Source: Nocardia ignorata NBRC 108230 (lineage in GTDB: Bacteria > Actinomycetota > Actinomycetes > Mycobacteriales > Mycobacteriaceae). Taken from it: a DNA stretch of 64,000 bases. Numbering within the stretch: the first letter of the stretch is position 1; every line of letters begins with the position of its first letter. The stretch is taken from contig NZ_BDBI01000023.1 of NCBI RefSeq assembly GCF_001612905.1, positions 160,599 to 224,598 of the forward strand. The letters are read 5' to 3'. Below are positions 11,001 through 17,895 of this stretch, piece by piece. A program made the position numbers and the translations under genes. The notes under the pieces are model-generated. The model did not search any database. It had not been told where the DNA came from and saw only the letters and a program-made list of their open reading frames with translations.

Positions 11001-11406
11001 GGCGGCGATCATTCCGATCGACTGGGCCAAGGTCGATGCCACCGCGCCGTTCTTCGCCGAGACCGGACGGCTCGAGACGATGATCGCCGCTGCGGCGCAG
11101 GATGATTCGGCGGCGAACCAATTGCGTATCCAGCTCGCCGAACTCGACGAGGACAAACGCGGGGAGGTTGTGGCGTACATGCTGGCCGAACAGCTGGCGC
11201 AGGTGATGGGTGTCGCGGCGGATTCGATCGACCTGAGCGTTCCGGTTCCCGAACTCGGCCTGGATTCGCTGATGGCGGTGGAATTCGGTGCGCTGGTGTC
11301 GAAGTCGCTCGGTGTCGAGCTGCTGACCTTGCAGATGGGTCGTTCGTTCAGCCTCGAACAGGCGGGAGCGCGGGTGGCGGAGGCGATCGTCGGGGTGCGG
11401 GCATGA
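5095..11406 (+). CDS. Single-module fully reducing type I polyketide synthase
   Basis: A 2103-residue enzyme with domains KS-AT-DH-ER-KR-ACP. KS (3-430): TACSSS with Cys176, HGTGT with His311, GHTE with His351. AT (about 530-840): GHSVGE with Ser618. DH (about 890-1160): HVVGGTAIMP with His919 and DAALQ with Asp1077. ER (about 1395-1700): HGAAGGVG at 1549. KR (about 1730-1990): ITGGFGAFG at 1751, catalytic Tyr1897 in YTAAN, and an IDD motif of B-type ketoreductases. ACP: Ser2058 in GLDSLMA. There is no loading module and no thioesterase, so it most simply works iteratively to make a fully reduced acyl chain. The AT motif where HAFH or YASH is usual reads VPYH, so the extender cannot be called. 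The stop overlaps the next gene by four bases (ATGA). MTDIAIVG at 5101 is an alternative start. Confidence 0.92.
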   Translation: MHMTDIAIVGIGCRYAGGIDSPELFWDFVIHKRDGVREIPEERWDWRRYYDEDRRAPGRMYTKRGAFMTGDPWAFDPEFFGISPREATSMDPQQRLILEVAWEALDDAGVAGRAAGSSLGVYVGAFTLDQMVVSAGAALPHVDLHTAVGVSYTMLSNRLAYALDLKGPAVTVDTACSSSLVALHLACRAIADGDCEVAIAGGVNVMVQPETFVTMCKGGFLAADGRSKPFDAAADGYGRGEGAGVVVLKKLADAERDGDRVYAVVKATGANQDGRTTAITVPNAESQESLAREVIRRSGLDVRDVTYVEAHGTGTPVGDPIELRAIGRAYGAPAGRPGQLGVGSLKATLGHTEAASGVASIIKSALAIRHRTIPPQGWLDTPNPDIPFDEWGIRVLTEAEPVGPDVERMAVAVNGFGYGGTNAHAILQEYRPSAETVRPPVHFGVLPLSGRSEGAVRELARGFAERIADGSDPQRLAEAAWRRRQHHPVRTGVAFGDDTELVQGLIDLATGSGRVAKTVAKRAGEPVFVCTGMGPQWWGMARELLTAEGTFAVEAKRVDAEFQAVAGWSIIEELLRPEEESRVPSTAVAQPANFLVQVALFATLRERGIEPAAVVGHSVGEVAAAYLTGMLSLVDAVLVSYHRSRLQATTAGTGGMLAVGLGPDEAGALVAGEDAVDIAAINSPSAVTLAGAVDRLDAVAQTLTERGVFARRLQVEVPYHSALMDPILDELRAELADITVAEPRLPLYSTVTGELVTGADWDADYWCANVRQPVRFAAAATTLVKAGHRVFLEVGPHPVLGANIREILIGAGETGTTIATLHRKQDDAHSMRQMLVDLYAAGALDIDTLFTEAVRPTPHIDLPRYPWQRTVLRSELPELRTQRHGTPDAHPLLGDRRPDDASTWRLNLSTAALPWLTDHVVGGTAIMPGSGYLDAALSAAAVRAESEQVGLEDVRFVAPLVVDGGDAPIVELHLEVSTRRFTIRSRGAAGSVWTVHATGRLVEGSYAPVGADVPDLSAMTSVEPADFYTGLVAAGLEYGPAFQRVTAIRLDTDTVVAQVNGEIDRDARHLAHPAVVDAALQTVAALLAGRAAEGAMVPVGVRSVRRLAALPTEITVVTRMSGDAADIDLLGADNAVCLQLRGVRFASLTPGAGPLRRMSDFFYEERWELRDPVDTTALPGNDGLFTLVLGYGEGVEDRVERVHQAVRTGAAGSAAVLLDDAELEANLTARLRDLFALEVVERVHVCVVPGASADGDIPTLWTLRRVAATLESFLDVRANELAVDLPMTGDGSLHATVVTANAYAHPADPTPPSLTQAAIAGARRVLLNEQSRLRWRLVDIDARVTETELAAELAVPGAFTYDRSDEVILRDGLRWVTVVDRTMPQRLETLDTAEPLTDPEANFELELPRSRTFARLGWRRCERRAPGPGEVELRMRAVGLNYKDALKVIGVLGERELAPTYFGTVPGMEGAATVVRVGAEVTDVAVGDEVTVTSKGMIARFHTTDAALLARVRPGTDPGRCTSGTAFATAEHSLLELARIQPGETVLIHGAAGGVGTAAVQIAKQHGAVVIGTASTEQRRALVSAEGADHVLGSRSLTLVDEVLALTDGRGVDVILSTAPGELQRQNFTMVAEFGRIVEIGKADIYAGGVLELAAFDKNIAYYSFDLDRMARVRRDRVLDLVRGINARLDDGTYRALPFTSYGTAEVGEAFEAVARSTGTGRVALDLTEAEPLVRPAQPQVRIEADANYLITGGFGAFGLATGRWLVGNGARHLTLLGRSGPTTGAAVAQLAAWAQQGITVVSELVDITDAEAVAGVIDRAHTADHPLRGVFHTAGVIDDKRATVMDIDSLAAVYRPKVDGVRALAAGLEAAGVRLDHFVLYSSGSTMFGAVGQFAYTAANSALQAMAESVVRTGGTALAVGWGHMSGGGMAAADEHITRYLRTTGFDPLDMDEGAQYLEQALRLGITQAAIIPIDWAKVDATAPFFAETGRLETMIAAAAQDDSAANQLRIQLAELDEDKRGEVVAYMLAEQLAQVMGVAADSIDLSVPVPELGLDSLMAVEFGALVSKSLGVELLTLQMGRSFSLEQAGARVAEAIVGVRA

Positions 11407-12761
11407 GCGAGTCGGCGCGGGAACTGGCCAGGAAGCTGCTCAACGACACGGTCGGCGAGGGGGTGTCGCGGGCGCCGTCCACGCCCCCGTCCGTCACGCG
11501 ACGGCCCCGGCGCGGTCCGGGTCGCCAGTTCGCCGACCACCCCGAGGTGGCGGCGATGGCGAAGAAACGCGCCACGATCGCCGAACTGTACGACCGATTC
11601 GACATGCCGAACCCGGTCTTCCTGCTGCGTGAGAGCGCCAACGACACCGTGATCCGTTGGCAGGGACGCGAACTGGTGAACTTCGGCGCCTACAACTACC
11701 TCGGGCTGAGTAATCATCCGAAGGTGGTGCAGGCGGCCAAGGACGCGCTCGACACTTACGGCGCCTCCGCCTCGGCCTCGCGCATCGTCGCCGGGGAGAT
11801 CCCGCTCTACGCCGAACTCGAGCAGCGCCTGGCCGGGATGTACGACGTCGCCGACGCCCTGGTGACCACCAGCGGATATCTCACGAATGCCGGGGTGATC
11901 GGCTTCCTGTTGCGCGACGGCGATGTCGCCATCTGTGATTCGCTGATCCACCGCAGTGTGGTGTCGGGCGTGCAGTGGTCGGGTGCGCGTCAGCTCACCT
12001 TCCGGCACAACGACCCCGAGTCGCTGCGGTCGGTGCTGCGGATGGCGCGCGCCGATTTCGACCGTGCGTTGGTGGTGATCGAAGGTCACTACAGCATGGA
12101 CGGAACCATCGGGAAGCTGCCCGAAATCGCCGCTATCGCCAGGGAATTCGACTGTGCCGTGATGGTCGATGAGGCGCATTCGCTCGGTGTGTTCGGCGCT
12201 AACGGCCGAGGCGTTCGCGAACATTTCGGCTTGCCCGGTGATGCCGTCGACATCTGGATGGGCACCCTGTCCAAGGCGCTCGGCAGCTGCGGTGGATTCG
12301 TCGCCGGCGACGCCGACCTGATCGGTGCGATGAAGGTCGCCGCACCCGGTGTGGCGATGCTGAGCGGTGGCCCCGCGCCGTCGACGATCGGTGCCGCCCT
12401 GGCCGCCCTCGACATCCTCGACATGGAACCCCAGCGCCTGACCCGCCTGTGGTCCAATACCGAGTTCTTCCGGAGCTTGCTCGTCGAACGTGACCTCGAC
12501 CTGGGTGTTTCCGAGGGCACCCCGATCTTCCCGGTCATGGTGCCGCAGGAATTCCGCGCCGGTTTCGTCTCTGCGCGGCTGCTGCAACAGGGCATCTACA
12601 CGGGCGCGATCACCGCCCCTGCGGTCCCGGTCGGGGCCGAGCGCCTCCGCTTCTTCCTGACCTCCGAACACACCCCTGACCAGCTCCGCAGCACCGCCGA
12701 CGAGCTGGCCGAGGCGGTGCGGGTCGCCGAAGCGCTGCCTGCCGTCAACGGCATCGGCTGA
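11403..12761 (+). CDS. Alpha-oxoamine synthase (BioF/serine-palmitoyltransferase-like)
   Basis: A 452-residue PLP enzyme of fold type I, AOS family (8-amino-7-oxononanoate synthase, serine palmitoyltransferase, CqsA, Fum8). Visible features: NYLGLSNHPKV at the start of the fold, SGYLTNAGVI, DSLIHRSVV, the PLP-ring Asp/His motif VDEAHSLGVFG, and the Schiff-base lysine Lys291 in GTLSKALGS. It carries about 60 extra N-terminal residues before the conserved core. Such enzymes condense an acyl thioester with an amino acid, losing CO2, to give an alpha-aminoketone. Translational coupling to a PKS lacking a thioesterase suggests it releases the PKS chain from the ACP. A BioF role is unlikely, as no other biotin genes are present. 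Confidence 0.88.
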   Translation: MSESARELARKLLNDTVGEGVSRAPSTPPSVTRRPRRGPGRQFADHPEVAAMAKKRATIAELYDRFDMPNPVFLLRESANDTVIRWQGRELVNFGAYNYLGLSNHPKVVQAAKDALDTYGASASASRIVAGEIPLYAELEQRLAGMYDVADALVTTSGYLTNAGVIGFLLRDGDVAICDSLIHRSVVSGVQWSGARQLTFRHNDPESLRSVLRMARADFDRALVVIEGHYSMDGTIGKLPEIAAIAREFDCAVMVDEAHSLGVFGANGRGVREHFGLPGDAVDIWMGTLSKALGSCGGFVAGDADLIGAMKVAAPGVAMLSGGPAPSTIGAALAALDILDMEPQRLTRLWSNTEFFRSLLVERDLDLGVSEGTPIFPVMVPQEFRAGFVSARLLQQGIYTGAITAPAVPVGAERLRFFLTSEHTPDQLRSTADELAEAVRVAEALPAVNGIG

Positions 12762-12961
12762 GGGTTCCTGAGGTCACCCGGAACGGATGATGCATCGTGA
12801 TCGGCCAGGCGTGACGATTGCCCGATGACCACCGCGGCGTCGAACCCGATCTGGCAGCACCCCGATCGGTGACCGGCGCTCCCGACATCGGAGGCTCGGT
12901 GCGGGTCGATGGGGCACTTCGCGACGTAGTGTGAGATCGCCTCCGATCGGAAGGAACACCC

Positions 12962-13235
12962 GTGACCGACGCAGCATCCGTGGTCGTCGCCTACACCCAC
13001 CTGTTCCCAGGCCTGGAACTCGAACTGCCCCGCTGATCGCTTCGACCTCGTGTTCGCCGACGGCAGCGAAGCGGCGGCCACCCTCACCGAAACAGGCGGC
13101 GACCCAGCCATCCTGGTCGACGCCTACCGCACCCAGGCGGGTACGGAAATCGCCGAAACACTCTGGCCTGTCCGGCGTTCGGCGGACGACGAGCGCCGGG
13201 TGAAGCTCGGGAAGGCCCTGCGCTCCACCAGCTAG
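12962..13235 (+). pseudogene. Small hypothetical gene broken by a one-base frameshift
   Basis: A good ribosome-binding site (GGAAGGA) precedes GTG 12962. The frame reads MTDAASVVVAYTHLFPGL and hits TGA at 13034. Removing one C from the CCCC run at 13028-13031 joins it to the open frame ADRFDLVFADGSEAA and onward to TAG 13233, giving about 90 residues. I do not recognise the family. Either the gene is broken or the run is a sequence error. It stands alone between the PKS/AOS locus and a TetR gene. Confidence 0.45.
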
Positions 13236-13407
13236 GGCCGCAGTGCTCCGAGCACCTGCTGTTGGCACGCCGCGCTCGGGCGTAGCGGTTCGATCGCGTC
13301 GATCGTGGGGAGTTTGTCGAGTGCTGGGCCTGCGCGGGTCGGTCGCCCGGCCGGATTTGAATCGGGACCAGACGAGCACGATGTGGACGAGGAGTGAGCG
13401 TCGGCCG

Positions 13408-14043
13408 TCAGCGCAACCGGGTCGCGAGCCCGTCGAGGACGACGCCGAGTTGTCGTTCGAACCTCGGGTCGCCGTCGTCGCGGAGATGTCCGGCGGCCTT
13501 GACCAGTTCGGCCCCCTCGCCGAGCCACGCATCACGTTCGGCAAGCGAGTATCGAGCGGGGTCAGTGCTCGTGGACGGGCTGCGCTCCTGCTCTTCGATG
13601 ACGAAGCCGACCACGAAGGCCGTGAGCAGGTCGAGGGTGTCGTCGGCCTCGGGCAGTGAGAACCCGGCCGCGGTCAAGCGCTCGAGCCACGATTCCTTCG
13701 CCTTCACCACGTCGGGGTCGGCGAAACGCGTGCCGCTGAAGATGCGCGCCCCGTCCCGGTGCCTCAGATACTCCGACCTCAGGACGCGGGCGTAGGCGGA
13801 CACGTCGGCACGCCAGTCGGCGCCGCGCGGGATCGCCGCCAGTGCATCGGTGACGCGGCGCATGACGAATGTGGCCATCTCGTCGAGAAGTTCCTGTTTG
13901 TTGCGGACGTGCCAGTACAGGGCGGGGGCCTTCACGTCGAGCCGGGCGGCGAGCGCGCGGACGGTGAGGGCGTCCATGCCCTGCTCGTCGAGCAGTTCGA
14001 GTGCTGCCGTCACGATCTGCTCCCGGGTGATTCCCTTTGCCAC
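13408..14043 (-). CDS. TetR-family regulator (TetR_C type)
   Basis: A 211-residue repressor. The N-terminal helix-turn-helix is in ALTVRALAARLDVKAPALYWHVRNKQEL, with the ALYWHV recognition helix typical of TetR(B)-like proteins. The C-terminal ligand domain resembles the tetracycline-repressor C domain. The start is GTG 14043, with a TAAACT -10-like element only seven bases upstream on its strand and no Shine-Dalgarno sequence, so the transcript may be leaderless. It diverges from an MDR oxidoreductase. Two identical-arm palindromes in the gap are its likely operators, so it should repress itself and the oxidoreductase. Confidence 0.88.
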   Translation of the reverse strand: MAKGITREQIVTAALELLDEQGMDALTVRALAARLDVKAPALYWHVRNKQELLDEMATFVMRRVTDALAAIPRGADWRADVSAYARVLRSEYLRHRDGARIFSGTRFADPDVVKAKESWLERLTAAGFSLPEADDTLDLLTAFVVGFVIEEQERSPSTSTDPARYSLAERDAWLGEGAELVKAAGHLRDDGDPRFERQLGVVLDGLATRLR

Positions 14044-14053
14044 GCTTGACAGT

Positions 14054-14066
14054 TTAACAAAGTTAA
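14054..14066. promoter_or_regulatory. TetR operator copy 1 (TTAAC-N3-GTTAA)
   Basis: Perfect 13-base inverted repeat TTAACAAAGTTAA. On the minus strand it overlaps the -10-like TAAACT of the TetR gene; on the plus strand it follows a consensus -35 TTGACA at 14046. It is centred 36 bases from the second copy. Binding is inferred from position and symmetry. Confidence 0.65.
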
Positions 14067-14089
14067 GGCACCGTTGGCGACATCGGAAA

Positions 14090-14102
14090 TTAACTTAGTT
14101 AA
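14090..14102. promoter_or_regulatory. TetR operator copy 2, abutting the oxidoreductase RBS
   Basis: Perfect inverted repeat TTAACTTAGTTAA with the same five-base arms as copy 1. Its right arm runs straight into the AAGGAG ribosome-binding site of the oxidoreductase gene, whose ATG is at 14114. Confidence 0.65.
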
Positions 14103-14113
14103 GGAGATATCTC

Positions 14114-15073
14114 ATGCGCGCTGCTGTCGTCGAAACCCCCGACGCCACACCAGTTCTCGCGGACTTCCCTGATCCACAACCGCGGCCGGGCCGGGCACCG
14201 CTGAGGCTGGTCGGCGCTGGTTTGCACCACGTCGTCCGTGGGCAGGCCTCCGGGCGCCACTACTCCGGCGGCCCGGCACATCCCCTCGTACCGGGCGTCG
14301 ATGCCGTGGCCCGCACCGAGGACGGGCGGCTGGTCTACACGGGTTTCGCCCGGGCGCCGTGGGGGACCATGGCGGAATGGATGGTCACGCCGTTCGAGGC
14401 GGAACTTCCCGCCGGGGCCGATCCGCTCGCCGTCGCCGCCGGCATGAATCCGGCCCTCTCCGGCTGGATGCCCCTGATCGCCCGGCGCGAGGAGGCGGGC
14501 GAAATCGGGACCGTACTCGTGCTCGGCGCGACCGGCGCCTCGGGCGGTCTGGCGGTGCGGGCCGCGCTGGCCCTCGGCGCGAAACAAGTCGTCGCGGCCG
14601 GGCGCGACCACGCAGCGCTGGAACGACTGCGCGGCCCGGGTGTAGTGACCGTTGCACTCGCCCCGGACGCACCCGACACCTGGTCGACCACCCTCGGTGC
14701 GGCCGTCGCCGACACCCAACCCACCCTCGTCCTCGACTACGTGTGGGGCGCCGTCGCCGAGGCTGCCTTCGCGGCAGTGGGAAGCTCCGGCCCGTCCGCC
14801 AACAGCGTGCCACTCGATTACGTGCAGATAGGCACACTCGCCGGAACCGATGCCTCGCTCCCCGCGGCGCTACTGCGCAGCCGCCGCATCCGGATCAGCG
14901 GCAGTGGCCTCGGCTCGGTCTCGAAGGAACAGATGATCGCCGAGGTCCCCGCCCTCCTCGCCCGCTTCGCCGACGGCACCTTCGACCCGCCGTACACCAC
15001 ATACCCGCTCAGTCGTGTCGGCGAAGCCTGGGCACATCAAGGCCGTCAGCGCGCCGTCATCGTCCCGGATTGA
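14114..15073 (+). CDS. MDR-type (quinone oxidoreductase-like) dehydrogenase
   Basis: A 319-residue zinc-independent medium-chain dehydrogenase/reductase. It has a GroES-like N-terminal half (PRPGRAPLRLVGAGLHH, HPLVPGVDAVART) and a Rossmann half with VLVLGATGASGGLAVRAAL as the nucleotide loop and AAGRD after the second strand, which suits NADP(H). No zinc-ligand cysteines are seen. The start has AAGGAG eight bases upstream, directly after a palindromic operator, and the gene diverges from a TetR regulator, so it is probably induced by the TetR ligand. The substrate is unknown; reactive enones or quinones are typical of the group. Its 3' end overlaps the convergent AraC gene by 17 bases. Confidence 0.82.
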   Translation: MRAAVVETPDATPVLADFPDPQPRPGRAPLRLVGAGLHHVVRGQASGRHYSGGPAHPLVPGVDAVARTEDGRLVYTGFARAPWGTMAEWMVTPFEAELPAGADPLAVAAGMNPALSGWMPLIARREEAGEIGTVLVLGATGASGGLAVRAALALGAKQVVAAGRDHAALERLRGPGVVTVALAPDAPDTWSTTLGAAVADTQPTLVLDYVWGAVAEAAFAAVGSSGPSANSVPLDYVQIGTLAGTDASLPAALLRSRRIRISGSGLGSVSKEQMIAEVPALLARFADGTFDPPYTTYPLSRVGEAWAHQGRQRAVIVPD

Positions 15074-16154
15074 TCGCGCCGCGCGGTGCAGCGCGTGGGG
15101 TCGGCGTAGAGGTGGCGTGAGAGGTGACCTGGAATTGTTTGGGGGTCAATCCCTTCCAGCGTTTGAACGCGTGGATGAAGCTCGCGGATTCCGCGTAGCC
15201 GAGGCGGATCGCCACGTCGTGTACCGAGAGCACGCCGGTGCGCAGCATCTGTTCTGCGAGTGCTTCGCGAACCTCGTCGCGCAGGACCTGGTAGCTGGTG
15301 CCTGCTTCGCCGAGTCGTCGTCGCATGGTTCGGGTGCTGATGTGGAGTGCGCGGGCGACCTCGTCGGGCCCTGCTGCGTTCAGGTCGACATGGGTGAGCA
15401 GGTCTCGGACCTGTGCCGCGATGCCGTTGCGGTGTCGGCGTGCGGTAACCAGTTGCCGGCATTGCTCTTCGCATTGGGCGAGGGTGCGTGGATCGGCTCG
15501 GGGGAGCGGCTGGGTGAGCAGGTGCGGGTCGAACGCGACGATGTTCTCGGGTCGGTCGAAGATCGGAAGCTGGTGGAACACTTCCTCGTACGCTGTCGTC
15601 GAGGCTGGTCGTGGGCGGCGGATCTCGACTCGCGCTGGTGAGAACTGGCCGGGGAAGAGGTCTTCGCTCACGGTGAGGATGGCTGCTGCGTCGCGGTCGA
15701 AGAGGAATTGTCGTGCCGGTGCCGCGAGGGCGCTGTCGTCGAGTCGCACGATCACCTCGGTCTCGGACAGTTCTACTCGTGGCACGCAGAAGGCGAAGGT
15801 CAGGTCGAAGTAGCGGAGAAAGAACGACAGGGCGTCACCCAGGGTAGGGCTGGCCAGGCAGGCGAATCCGAAGATGCCGAATGTGGTGGTGCGGTATCTG
15901 CGGCCGAGATCGAGCCCAGGATGGTTTTCCTCGGTGAGCGCGGAGGCCAGATTGGTGGCGACGGCGAGTTCCTGTGCGGCCGAAACGTGCGCGTGGGGGT
16001 CGGCGAGGTGGGCGACGGTGAGCCCGGAGCCGTCGAGTGCCTGCTCGAGTGGGAGGCCGTGGTCGCAGGCGAACCGGGACATCAGGGTGACGCTGGCGAC
16101 TGAGCGGGGAAAATCATGGTGGGAAACCGCTGCGGCCGGGATAGATCCCGTCAT
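15057..16154 (-). CDS. AraC-family regulator
   Basis: A 365-residue protein. The N-terminal two thirds form an arabinose-binding-like sensor domain of the kind found in OruR/ArgR-like AraC proteins (RSVASVTLMSRFACDHGL, RYRTTTFGIFGFACLASPT). The C-terminal AraC helix-turn-helix pair contains DEVARALHISTRTMRRRL and VHDVAIRLGYAESASFIHAFKRW. It is transcribed away from the flavin monooxygenase gene, with 103 bases between the starts. An imperfect inverted repeat there overlaps the monooxygenase promoter, so it probably activates that gene. The ligand is unknown. Confidence 0.88.
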   Translation of the reverse strand: MTGSIPAAAVSHHDFPRSVASVTLMSRFACDHGLPLEQALDGSGLTVAHLADPHAHVSAAQELAVATNLASALTEENHPGLDLGRRYRTTTFGIFGFACLASPTLGDALSFFLRYFDLTFAFCVPRVELSETEVIVRLDDSALAAPARQFLFDRDAAAILTVSEDLFPGQFSPARVEIRRPRPASTTAYEEVFHQLPIFDRPENIVAFDPHLLTQPLPRADPRTLAQCEEQCRQLVTARRHRNGIAAQVRDLLTHVDLNAAGPDEVARALHISTRTMRRRLGEAGTSYQVLRDEVREALAEQMLRTGVLSVHDVAIRLGYAESASFIHAFKRWKGLTPKQFQVTSHATSTPTPRAAPRGAINPGR

Positions 16155-16186
16155 GACCAGCGAGTTTACAAACCGCGCTCAGGTTT

Positions 16187-16224
16187 GGCCAGAATTGTCA
16201 ATTCTCTGGCCGCGCGGATATACG
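16187..16224 (+). promoter_or_regulatory. Promoter and inverted repeat ahead of the monooxygenase
   Basis: TTGTCA at 16195-16200, an 18-base spacer and TATACG at 16219-16224 form a plausible promoter for the gene starting at 16258. The -35 lies inside an imperfect inverted repeat (GGCCAGAATTG, one base, CAATTCTCTGGCC; 16187-16211), a likely binding site for the divergent AraC protein. Confidence 0.4.
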
Positions 16225-16257
16225 CCGCGCGATGGTCCGTGGTTAGCGTCGAGGACC

Positions 16258-17805
16258 ATGCGAGATGGGACGACAAGCGTGGCGGACACGGTATCGGTGG
16301 TCATCGTCGGTGCGGGTTTCGCCGGGCTGGCGATGGCCAATGAGCTACTGCGGGCGGGGATCAGCGATTTCGTGATCTTGGAGAAGGCGGATCGCGCGGG
16401 CGGGGTGTGGCGCGAGAACACCTATCCGGGAGCCGCCTGCGATGTGCCCTCGCCTTATTACTCGTTCTCCTATGCTCCGAAGCCGGACTGGACCAGGCGC
16501 TACGCCGGCCAGGCTCAGATCGAGAGCTATCTGACCGATATCGCATCCGCGCCCGGCCTGCGGAACCGAATTCGGTACGACGTGGAGGTGACAACCGCCC
16601 GGTTCGAGGAGTCCGAGGGGCTGTGGGATCTGCGCACCGCCGACGGCGGTTCGGTACGCGCCCGGGTGTTCGTGCCTGCGACCGGGCAGCTGTCTCGTCC
16701 GGCGATGCCCGACATCGAGGGGCGTGTGCGTTTCGAGGGCGCATCGTTTCATTCGGCGCAGTGGCGTCATGATTGCGACCTGCGTGGACGTCGGGTCGCG
16801 GTGATCGGCGCGGGCGCGAGCGCCATCCAGTTCGTTCCGCGGATTCAACCGCAGGTCGCGCAGTTGACCCTGTTCCAGCGCTCGGCGCCCTACATCCTGC
16901 CCAAACCAGACGGTGAGTACCGGTCGATCCACCACTCCGCTTTCCGGCGGCTGCCCCTGCTGCAAAAGCTCGAACGCGGCCTGTGGTGGACCCTTGGCGA
17001 GGTGTGGACGCTGGGTATCACCGGTAACCGGCGGATCAGCGCCGCGGTCGAAGCCGCGGCGAGGTGGCAACTGCGACGGCAAGTGGCCTCGGCGGACTTG
17101 CGGCACAAGCTGACACCCGACTACCCGATCGGTTGTAAGCGGGTGCTGTTCGCCAACGACTACTACCCTGCCCTGACCGAGCCCAACGTCGACGTTGTCA
17201 CCGAACGCATCATCGAGATCACCGCGGGCGGTATTCGCACCGCTGACGGCGTCGAGCACGCGGTCGATGTGATCATCTACGGCACCGGATTCGCTACCCA
17301 GGAATTTATCGGACCGATGACGGTGCGCGGGCGCGCAGGCCGTGAACTCCGTGCCGCGTGGGCCGAGGGTGCCCACGCTCATCTCGGCATGACAGTTCCC
17401 GGGTTTCCGAACATGTTCCTCATGTACGGCCCCAACACCAACCTCGGTACCGGTTCGATCATCTACATGCTGGAACGGCAGGCACGCTACATCCGGCAGG
17501 CCGTCGAGGTGTTGACGCGAGAGCCCGGTGCGGTCGTGGAGATCCGCGCGGAGGTCGAACACCGCTACGACGAGGAGATACAGCGTCGCCTCGCCGGCTC
17601 GGCGTGGGCGGGTTGTGTGAGTTGGTACAAATCCGCCTCCGGTCGCATTTCGAGTAATTGGCCGGGGTCGGTCTCGGAGTACTCCCGACGGACGGCGAAG
17701 TTCTCGCTCGCTGAATTCCACACCACGGCAGTCTCGCGAGTACCCGACAGCACCGAAGCGACTACGTGCGGCCGCTCCGGCGGTCACCCCGCAACATTTT
17801 CTTGA
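16258..17805 (+). CDS. Baeyer-Villiger-type flavin monooxygenase
   Basis: A 515-residue FAD/NADPH protein. The FAD-binding loop is VVIVGAGFAGLAMA near the N-terminus. The type I Baeyer-Villiger fingerprint FxGxxxHxxxW is present as FEGASFHSAQW, followed by the NADPH loop VAVIGAGASAIQ; YGTGFAT and YGPNTNLG follow later. Such enzymes insert oxygen next to a ketone, giving an ester or lactone. The ATG at 16258 is preceded by GAGG at short spacing; GTG 16279 is an alternative. The frame is open further upstream, but that stretch overlaps the AraC gene and is not family-like. An alpha/beta hydrolase follows, so ketone to ester to acid plus alcohol is a sensible two-step route. Confidence 0.88.
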   Translation: MRDGTTSVADTVSVVIVGAGFAGLAMANELLRAGISDFVILEKADRAGGVWRENTYPGAACDVPSPYYSFSYAPKPDWTRRYAGQAQIESYLTDIASAPGLRNRIRYDVEVTTARFEESEGLWDLRTADGGSVRARVFVPATGQLSRPAMPDIEGRVRFEGASFHSAQWRHDCDLRGRRVAVIGAGASAIQFVPRIQPQVAQLTLFQRSAPYILPKPDGEYRSIHHSAFRRLPLLQKLERGLWWTLGEVWTLGITGNRRISAAVEAAARWQLRRQVASADLRHKLTPDYPIGCKRVLFANDYYPALTEPNVDVVTERIIEITAGGIRTADGVEHAVDVIIYGTGFATQEFIGPMTVRGRAGRELRAAWAEGAHAHLGMTVPGFPNMFLMYGPNTNLGTGSIIYMLERQARYIRQAVEVLTREPGAVVEIRAEVEHRYDEEIQRRLAGSAWAGCVSWYKSASGRISSNWPGSVSEYSRRTAKFSLAEFHTTAVSRVPDSTEATTCGRSGGHPATFS

Positions 17806-17818
17806 CTGACGTTCAAGA
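17800..17818. promoter_or_regulatory. TetR operator A (TCTTGA-N7-TCAAGA)
   Basis: TCTTGACTGACGTTCAAGA, a 19-base inverted repeat with perfect six-base arms. It includes the stop codon of the monooxygenase gene and lies ahead of the hydrolase gene. Two near copies are at 17845 and 19664. Confidence 0.65.
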
Positions 17819-17844
17819 AGCTCTTACCGTAGTCGCGACACCGT

Positions 17845-17863
17845 TCTTGGGCGACGTTCAAGA
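17845..17863. promoter_or_regulatory. TetR operator B (TCTTGG-N7-TCAAGA)
   Basis: TCTTGGGCGACGTTCAAGA, the same architecture as operator A, centred 45 bases further on and 33 bases before the hydrolase start. Five of the seven spacer bases (GACGT) match operator A. Confidence 0.65.
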
Positions 17864-17895
17864 GTGCTGGTTCGCTGAGCGGAAGGAATCAAGTC

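Noticed and set aside
13330..13375. tRNA-like T-arm (GATTTGAATC) near 13360
   Set aside because: The flanking bases do not form a T-stem, and no acceptor or anticodon arm can be drawn.
15874..16257. N-terminal extension of the flavin monooxygenase
   Set aside because: It overlaps the AraC coding region on the other strand and lacks any family similarity; FAD-binding sequence starts just after ATG 16258.
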